From Methanomicrobiales archaeon (GTDB taxonomy: Archaea; Halobacteriota; Methanomicrobia; Methanomicrobiales; JACTUA01), in NCBI GenBank assembly GCA_028678715.1, contig JAJRCY010000022.1:1-9971 (forward strand): DNA of 9,971 nt, in the 5' to 3' direction. Below, in pieces: positions 5,524 through 9,971 of this stretch. A model generated the notes under the pieces. That model was not told the DNA's origin and did not search any database. It saw only the letters and a list, made by a program, of their open reading frames with translations. The number at the start of each line of letters is the position of its first letter. Positions within the stretch are counted from its first letter, which is position 1. A program made the translations under genes and the position numbers.

Positions 5524-5574
5524 GAGATATCCTCTCCGGTGGAGGGCGGCGGAAGGGGGCAGAGCCCCCTCCCG
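5524..5574 (+). repeat. Palindromic intergenic element, copy D
   Basis: GAGATATCCTC (5524-5534) replaces the perfect palindrome of copy A. A G-rich spacer follows, then a hairpin with the 7-bp stem AGGGGGC (5554-5560) and GCCCCCT (5564-5570) around AGA, ending in CCCG. Further pairing is possible outside: TCCTCTC (5530-5536) with GAGAGGA (5588-5594), and GGTGG (5538-5542) with CCACC (5578-5582). These give a nested structure of about 65 bases. CGAGATATCC (5523-5532) is also found at 127-136, before copy A. The element lies 75 bp past the stop of the tRNA methyltransferase gene and in its orientation. Confidence 0.65.
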
Positions 5575-5673
5575 ATCCCACCCCCACGAGAGGATTGTCC
5601 CTCCAGGCCTGACCTGCCGTTTGCCGGGAACCCGGGTTCATTTCCCCCATCCTCCCGCCCTCCATTCCGCTGG

Positions 5674-5681
5674 CTATATGA
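5674..5681 (+). promoter_or_regulatory. TATA box of pheT
   Basis: CTATATGA stands out in a GC-rich interval and resembles the archaeal TATA consensus. A transcript start about 26 bases downstream (near 5703) would leave a leader of about 28 bases carrying the GGTGAG ribosome binding site at 5720-5725. This implies that pheT is transcribed on its own rather than from the methyltransferase promoter. Confidence 0.6.
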
Positions 5682-5719
5682 GGAGACCGCCGCCATATTC
5701 CTGTGCAGAAGACGAGGCT

Positions 5720-5725
5720 GGTGAG
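5720..5725 (+). promoter_or_regulatory. Ribosome binding site supporting the GTG start of pheT
   Basis: GGTGAG matches the GGTGA part of the archaeal Shine-Dalgarno sequence and ends 5 bases before the GTG at 5731. The family-typical N-terminus ([13 protein letters not shown]) begins directly after this GTG, so the site decides the start. Confidence 0.65.
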
Positions 5726-5730
5726 ATCCG

Positions 5731-7386
5731 GTGCCGGTCATATCTCTGAAGTACGACTACCTGGAACGGCTGGTGGGAAGCGACCGGGAGACGCTCCTTG
5801 CCCGTCTCCCGATGCTCGGCTCCGACATCGAGCGGGTCGAGGAGGACCACGTGGACGTGGAGTTCTTCCCCGTGCGCCCGGACCTCTTCTCCACCGAAGG
5901 GGTGGCCCATGCGATGCGGGGTTTCCTCGGGATCGAGACCGGCCTCCGCGACTACCGTGTCCAGCCCTCGGGGATGTCTTTCTCCGTCGACCCGGCCCTG
6001 GCCTCCATCCGCCCGTACCTGGGCTCGGCGGTGATCCGGAACCTGCACCTGGACCCGGATGCCATCCTGTCGCTGATGGGGCTGCAGGAGGCGCTCCACT
6101 GGGCGGTGGGGAGGGGCAGGGGCAAGGTGGCCATCGGGGTCCATGACCTGGACCGGGTCACCCCCCCGTTCCGGTACCTGGCCGCACCACGGGACCGGTC
6201 CTTCGTGCCCCTGGACTATGACCGGCCCATGACGATGGAGCAGATCCTCACCGACCACCCCAAGGGGGTGGACTATGCCCACCTGGTACGGGACTTCCCC
6301 CGCTTCCCCCTGATCGTGGATTCACGGGACCAGGTGCTCTCGTTCCCGCCCATCATCAACGGCGAGCTGACCCGGGTCACGGAACGGACCCGGAACATCC
6401 TGCTGGATACCACCGGCACCGACCTCCGGGCGGTCATGACGGCGGTGAAGATCCTCTGTGCGGCCCTCGCCGAGATCGGTGCCACCCTGGAGAGCATCCT
6501 CATCGACGGGACACCCTGCCCGGACCTCACACCTGTGGTCCGGGTGGTGCAGGTACAGGAGTGCGCCGAGCTGCTGGGAATCGATCTCACGGCACCGGAG
6601 ATGGCAGCCCTCCTCCAGCGGATGCGGTTCGGGGCCAGGCCGGAGGGGAAGAACCGGGTCCGGGTGCAGGTGCCCTGCTACCGTGCCGATATCATGCATG
6701 ACTGGGATATCTTCGAGGACGTGGCCATTGCCCACGGGTATGACCGGTTCGCACCCGTCCTCCCGCCGGTCTTCACCATCGGGCACGAGCACCGGGTGAT
6801 GAAGGAGTCTGCAGCACTCCGGGGCATCTTCACCGGCCTTGGCTACCAGGAAGTGATGCCCTTCACCCTGACGAGCGAAACGATCCTCTTTGACCGGATG
6901 CGCCGGCCGCGGTCAGACCAGGTGCTCCCCGTCCTCCACCCCATCAGCGACGACCACACCGTGGTCCGGACCGAGATCCTCCCCCTGCTCCTGGAGACCC
7001 TGGAGGTGAACCGGCACCGGGAACTCCCGCAGCGGATCTTTGCGGTGGGCGACGTGGTGAAAGGGTGCAGCAACGAGCGGCACGCGGCCGCCGTCTCCCT
7101 GCACCCCGCGGCAGACTACAGCGAGGCCTATGCCCACAGCGACGCCTGCGCCCGGGAGATGGGGCTCACCTTCACCATGGAGGAGTCCTCTGACCCGGCC
7201 TTCCTGGAAGGAAGGCGGGCCCGGGTGATGGCGGGCGGCCGCGAGGTGGCCACCTTCGGGGAGATTCACCCGGACGTGCTCACGGCCTTCGGCCTGGAGC
7301 ACCCGGTCGCCGCGCTGGAGTTCGTGGTTACATCCGCACCGGGATCCCACGGGCTGCAAGGTATTCCTTCACCTGACGGACGGTGA
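5731..7386 (+). CDS. pheT: Phenylalanyl-tRNA synthetase, beta subunit (archaeal type)
   Basis: The 551-residue product has the size and layout of the short archaeal/eukaryotic-type beta subunit. An N-terminal domain (about 1-90) is followed by the B3/B4 editing region (about 95-265, including [30 protein letters not shown] and FPPIINGE). Then come a B5-like DNA-fold domain (about 270-345, including [20 protein letters not shown]) and a C-terminal catalytic-fold domain lacking synthetase activity (about 350-530, including [12 protein letters not shown]). With PheS it forms an alpha2-beta2 enzyme that charges tRNA-Phe and edits mischarged Tyr; pheS is not in this window. The GTG start is supported by GGTGAG and a TATA box at 5674. 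The conserved domain ends near [12 protein letters not shown] (about base 7326). The last 20 residues are encoded antisense to the 3' end of hisF, a 59-bp convergent overlap. Confidence 0.95.
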   Translation: MPVISLKYDYLERLVGSDRETLLARLPMLGSDIERVEEDHVDVEFFPVRPDLFSTEGVAHAMRGFLGIETGLRDYRVQPSGMSFSVDPALASIRPYLGSAVIRNLHLDPDAILSLMGLQEALHWAVGRGRGKVAIGVHDLDRVTPPFRYLAAPRDRSFVPLDYDRPMTMEQILTDHPKGVDYAHLVRDFPRFPLIVDSRDQVLSFPPIINGELTRVTERTRNILLDTTGTDLRAVMTAVKILCAALAEIGATLESILIDGTPCPDLTPVVRVVQVQECAELLGIDLTAPEMAALLQRMRFGARPEGKNRVRVQVPCYRADIMHDWDIFEDVAIAHGYDRFAPVLPPVFTIGHEHRVMKESAALRGIFTGLGYQEVMPFTLTSETILFDRMRRPRSDQVLPVLHPISDDHTVVRTEILPLLLETLEVNRHRELPQRIFAVGDVVKGCSNERHAAAVSLHPAADYSEAYAHSDACAREMGLTFTMEESSDPAFLEGRRARVMAGGREVATFGEIHPDVLTAFGLEHPVAALEFVVTSAPGSHGLQGIPSPDGR

Positions 7387-8134
7387 ACTCTCCGTAGTGG
7401 AAGACCGATGCGGCCAGGCACGCGTCCGCCTTCCCCAGGGCGAACCCTTCGTAGAAGTGCTCCAGGGTTCCCACCCCACCGCTGGCCACCACCGGGATCC
7501 CGACGTTCTCCGAAATGGCGCGGGTGATGGGGATGTCAAAGCCGTTGCGGGTACCGTCCGTCTCCATGGAGGTGAGCAGGATCTCCCCGGCACCCCTCCG
7601 CTCGGCCTCCTGGGCCCACCGGATGGCATCCAGACCCGTGGGCTTCGTGCCGCCGTAGGTCACTACCTCGTACCAGCAGTCCCTGCCGCCAGGGAGCGGT
7701 ATTGGCGTCACTTCCTTCTGCAGCCCCAGGTTCCGGCGGACGTCCACCGCCACGACCACGCACTGGGTGCCGAACCTCGCTGCCGCCCGGGTGATGAGAT
7801 CCGGGTCGTTCACCGCGCTCGTATTGATAGAGACCTTGTCGGCCCCGGCACGCAGGATCTGCTGGATGTCCTCCAGGGTGCGGATCCCCCCTCCGACGGT
7901 GAGGGGGAGGAAGAGCTGGTCCGCGGCCCGCTGGATCACGTCGATGATCGTGCCCCGCTGCTCCCGGGACGCGGTGATGTCCAGGAAGACCACCTCGTCG
8001 GCGCCCTGCTCGTTATACCGTTTCGCCAGGGCCACCGGGTCTCCCGCGTCCTTCAGGTCCACGAAATGGCACCCCTTGACCACGCGACCGTCTTTTAAGT
8101 CCAGGCAGGGGATGATGCGTCGGGTGAGCGCCAT
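7328..8134 (-). CDS. hisF: Imidazole glycerol phosphate synthase, cyclase subunit HisF
   Basis: This 268-residue (beta/alpha)8 barrel uses ammonia from the glutaminase HisH to convert PRFAR to imidazole glycerol phosphate and AICAR, linking histidine and purine synthesis. The two catalytic aspartates are present: D12 in [15 protein letters not shown] and D131 in [10 protein letters not shown]. Phosphate-binding segments [10 protein letters not shown] and [13 protein letters not shown] are intact, as is the family end [13 protein letters not shown]. The open frame extends upstream to 8296, but the family N-terminus [12 protein letters not shown] fixes the start at 8134. No ribosome binding site precedes it. 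The TATA-like TTTAATAG (8158-8165) lies about 28 bases upstream, so the message is probably leaderless. The 3' end overlaps the end of pheT by 59 bp. The neighbour across the promoter is a membrane protein, so no histidine operon is visible. Confidence 0.95.
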   Translation of the reverse strand: MALTRRIIPCLDLKDGRVVKGCHFVDLKDAGDPVALAKRYNEQGADEVVFLDITASREQRGTIIDVIQRAADQLFLPLTVGGGIRTLEDIQQILRAGADKVSINTSAVNDPDLITRAAARFGTQCVVVAVDVRRNLGLQKEVTPIPLPGGRDCWYEVVTYGGTKPTGLDAIRWAQEAERRGAGEILLTSMETDGTRNGFDIPITRAISENVGIPVVASGGVGTLEHFYEGFALGKADACLAASVFHYGEFTVRQVKEYLAARGIPVRM

Positions 8135-8157
8135 GAAACAGTTTTGGGAACCGGGGA

Positions 8158-8166
8158 CTATTAAAG
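8158..8166. promoter_or_regulatory. TATA-like box between hisF and the divergent membrane-protein gene
   Basis: CTATTAAAG reads TTTAATAG on the minus strand, about 28 bases before the hisF ATG, and TATTAAA on the plus strand, about 78 bases before the ATG at 8238. It is the only A/T-rich stretch in the 103-bp divergent gap. It may therefore serve hisF (leaderless), the plus-strand gene (leader of about 50 bases), or both. Confidence 0.5.
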
Positions 8167-8237
8167 GGGTAGGAACCCTCCCCCCCTCCTGACTACGTTC
8201 AAGTAGGATGGTGACCAACCTCTTCCCCGGTGATATC

Positions 8238-8975
8238 ATGGACAGAGTGCTCCGGATTCTGGTGGTGATGCTCTTCCTCGCCTGCAGCGTGACCATCGGC
8301 GTGTTCTCCTTCCTGGCCTACGTCGACAGCCGGTATGCCGGGACCCTCACGGCCACCTACGAGTACCGGGTGAGTGTGGAGACGGACGGGCCTCTCTCCA
8401 ACCTGCTCCTCTTCCTCCCGCTCCCCGCGAGGGGCGGGGGGTCCTCGGAAGTGGTCAGGGCGGTGGGTGCCCGGGGCTGGACAGAGGCACCCGAGGGCTG
8501 GAACCTGACCCTCACCGGCACCGAGAAGTATACCTTCCTGAAGGTCACGGCCCCTTCGGTCCCCGCGACGGGCGAGTGCGGTCCCTGCGGCAGGGGCGGA
8601 ACCTCCCATACGCTCACCGTCCCGGTGAAGGTCAGGGGCCCCGTCGATCCCTGGGACCCGGTGGGGAACGATGAGGTGCTGGGGCCCCGGTTCTCTGTGA
8701 CAGACAGGACCTGCACGGGGACCTTCCCTGCCGGGGACTCCACGCCGCGCTGCACCGGGTACGAGACCCAGGTCTTTGCCGACTACACCGCGTACCCGGC
8801 CACGACCGTCGTGATCACCGTGGAACTGACCGGGACCAACCGCTGGAACATCTTCAGCGAACGATACAGCGAGTTCCGGGACTCGGCCCGGCTGACAATC
8901 CTGGGCGAGAGCCACGGGTGGCAGACCGCCAGGGGAGAACTGGTGAGCGGGATCGGGTACTCCTCGCTCTGGTGA
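8238..8975 (+). CDS. Membrane-anchored extracytoplasmic protein of unknown function
   Basis: Not recognised as a known family. From ATG 8238 it has 245 residues. A basic N-terminus (MDRVLR) leads into one hydrophobic segment (about 7-28, [22 protein letters not shown]). A polar, Thr/Gly/Val-rich domain follows that looks like beta-sandwich material, outside the membrane by the positive-inside rule. Four cysteines lie in it: the pair in [10 protein letters not shown] and single ones in DRTCTG and PRCTGY. They could form disulfides or bind metal. One N-glycosylation sequon (NLT) is visible. C16 in FLACS does not fit a lipobox well, because the hydrophobic stretch continues after it. GGTGAT ends 3 bases before ATG 8238; ATG 8208 would add ten unlikely residues. 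It is divergent from hisF and upstream of ahcY, and nothing in the context reveals its job. Confidence 0.75.
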   Translation: MDRVLRILVVMLFLACSVTIGVFSFLAYVDSRYAGTLTATYEYRVSVETDGPLSNLLLFLPLPARGGGSSEVVRAVGARGWTEAPEGWNLTLTGTEKYTFLKVTAPSVPATGECGPCGRGGTSHTLTVPVKVRGPVDPWDPVGNDEVLGPRFSVTDRTCTGTFPAGDSTPRCTGYETQVFADYTAYPATTVVITVELTGTNRWNIFSERYSEFRDSARLTILGESHGWQTARGELVSGIGYSSLW

Positions 8976-9005
8976 TGTCCGAAAACGGGCTTCACCGGAA
9001 CGAAG

Positions 9006-9019
9006 GATTATCAGGATAA
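9006..9019 (+). promoter_or_regulatory. Inverted repeat and possible TATA box before ahcY
   Basis: TTATC (9008-9012) and GATAA (9015-9019) form a small inverted repeat in the 64-bp gap before ahcY. The A/T-containing GATTATCA (9006-9013) is centred about 30 bases before the ahcY ATG and could be its TATA box, implying a very short leader. It could instead be an operator overlapping the promoter. Confidence 0.3.
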
Positions 9020-9039
9020 CCGCCCATGAGAGTGGAGTC

Positions 9040-9971
9040 ATGACATCCGGCCGCCAGAAGATTGAGTGGGCCCGGCAGTACATGCCGGTCCTTGCCGCCA
9101 TCCGGAAGGAGTTCGAGGAGAACCGGCCTTTTTCGGGGATCACCATCGGGATGGCGCTCCACGTCGAGGCCAAGACCGCGGTCCTCGTGGAGACGTTCGC
9201 CGCCGGCGGGGCCGGGGTCCACATCACCGGCTGCAATCCCCTCTCCACGCAGGATGACGTGGCCGCCGCCCTCAACGACGTGCCCCACGTCCGCTGCTAT
9301 GCGAAGCGCGGGTGCACCGTGGAGGAGTACTATGCAGCCCTGAACCGGGTGCTGGATGCACGGCCGGCCATCACCATCGATGACGGGATGGACCTGATCC
9401 ACCTGCTCCACACGCGGCGGCAGGAGCTGCTGGACGGGATCACGGGGGGCTGCGAGGAGACCACCACCGGTATCCACCGGCTGCGGGCCATGGCGGCCGC
9501 GGGGGCGCTCCGGTTCCCTGTCATTGCCGTGAACGACACCCCCATGAAGCGGTACTTTGACAACGTCCACGGCACGGGGGAGAGCACCCTCGCCGCCCTC
9601 ATGTCCACCACGAACGTGCTCCTGGCCGGAAAGGCTCTTGTGGTGGCAGGCTATGGGTTCTGCGGACGGGGCCTGGCCCGGAAGGCTGCTGCCCTGGGGG
9701 CCCGGGTGATGGTCACGGAGGTGGATCCCCGCTCGGCCCTGCAGGCCCACATGGACGGCATGCAGGTGATGACCATGGACCGGGCGGCGAGAGAGGGCGA
9801 GATCTTTGTCACCACCACGGGGAACACCTCCGTCATCACCGGCCGGCACTTCCGGAAGATGAAACCGGGGGCCATCCTTGCCAACGCCGGCCACTTCAAC
9901 GTCGAGATCGACATCCCCTGGCTGGAGAAGCACGCGGAGGGCGTGGAGCACCGCGACGGGATCGATACGTA
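9040..9971 (+). CDS. ahcY: Adenosylhomocysteinase / S-inosylhomocysteine hydrolase (3' end outside window)
   Basis: The first 310 codons are present; the family is usually about 410-420 residues. The enzyme uses bound NAD to hydrolyse S-adenosylhomocysteine, relieving inhibition of methyltransferases. In Methanocaldococcus the orthologue was shown to prefer S-inosylhomocysteine, so that may be the true substrate here. Visible landmarks are TGCNPLSTQDDVAAAL, the TIDDGMDL segment, GGCEETTTG, and the active-site/NAD block NDTPMKRYFDNVHGTGES with the conserved Lys and Asp. The Rossmann loop VVAGYGFCGRG is followed by EVDP, TTTGN and ILANAGHFNVEID. The ATG at 9040 follows GTGGAG three bases upstream. 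An earlier ATG at 9026 opens only a five-codon frame that ends at this start. It lies 64 bp after the membrane-protein gene; a weak TATA-like box at 9006-9013 suggests its own promoter. Confidence 0.95.
   Translation, partial: MTSGRQKIEWARQYMPVLAAIRKEFEENRPFSGITIGMALHVEAKTAVLVETFAAGGAGVHITGCNPLSTQDDVAAALNDVPHVRCYAKRGCTVEEYYAALNRVLDARPAITIDDGMDLIHLLHTRRQELLDGITGGCEETTTGIHRLRAMAAAGALRFPVIAVNDTPMKRYFDNVHGTGESTLAALMSTTNVLLAGKALVVAGYGFCGRGLARKAAALGARVMVTEVDPRSALQAHMDGMQVMTMDRAAREGEIFVTTTGNTSVITGRHFRKMKPGAILANAGHFNVEIDIPWLEKHAEGVEHRDGIDT

Noticed and set aside
5446..5724. A 92-codon plus-strand frame starting with GTG that overlaps the tRNA methyltransferase stop by four bases.
   Set aside because: Start spacing looks plausible, but the product is a Pro/Ser/Arg-rich sequence with no domain. 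It runs through the palindromic element and the pheT TATA box, so it is most likely non-coding.
8135..8296. Upstream extension of hisF by 54 codons to an ATG at 8296.
   Set aside because: HisF proteins begin with the strand [12 protein letters not shown]. The extension crosses the TATA-like box and the start of the divergent gene, and has no family similarity.

Overview
The window looks like chromosomal DNA from a high-GC methanogenic archaeon, most likely of the order Methanomicrobiales. That placement is an inference. It rests on the archaeal-type PheRS beta subunit, a Trm-G10-type tRNA methyltransferase, GGAGGTGA-type ribosome binding sites, TATA-like promoter boxes and the overall gene content. 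I see no phage, insertion sequence, CRISPR array, tRNA or rRNA gene.

Layout. (1) Positions 1-97 (+) hold the last 32 codons of chorismate synthase. (2) Positions 279-506 (+) encode a 75-residue protein with two tandem four-cysteine zinc modules. It sits between two copies of a palindromic intergenic element. (3) Positions 507-877 have no gene but are rich in hairpins and G/C homopolymers. (4) Positions 878-1510 (-) are aroD, type I 3-dehydroquinate dehydratase. (5) Positions 1710-4448 (-) are a long double-barrel U32-family protein. (6) Positions 4478-5449 (+), divergent from it by 29 bp, are a THUMP-containing tRNA guanine-N2 methyltransferase. (7) Positions 5731-7386 (+) are pheT, with its own TATA box. 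(8) Positions 7328-8134 (-) are hisF, whose 3' end overlaps the 3' end of pheT. (9) Positions 8238-8975 (+) are an unrecognised membrane-anchored extracytoplasmic protein, divergent from hisF around a shared TATA-like box. (10) Positions 9040-9971 (+) are ahcY, cut by the window end.

How the genes fit together. Two genes act in the shikimate pathway (aroC tail, aroD). The U32 protein belongs to a family whose characterised bacterial members hydroxylate rRNA or tRNA and depend on prephenate, a product of chorismate. The next gene modifies tRNA and the one after it charges tRNA-Phe. The 1-7.4 kb part can therefore be read as an aromatic-synthesis and RNA-modification neighbourhood, though most genes appear to have their own promoter.

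The least explained signal is a roughly 50-bp intergenic element (positions 151-199, 538-590, 5524-5574, plus fragments near 657-730 and 802-816). It consists of a 12-bp AT-containing palindrome, a purine-rich spacer and a GC hairpin. Each of the three main copies lies 30-80 bp past the stop codon of a plus-strand gene and in the same orientation as that gene. Both minus-strand genes that have intergenic space after them also carry a GC hairpin about 60 bp past the stop. The other candidates worth attention are the small zinc-module protein and the membrane protein of unknown function.
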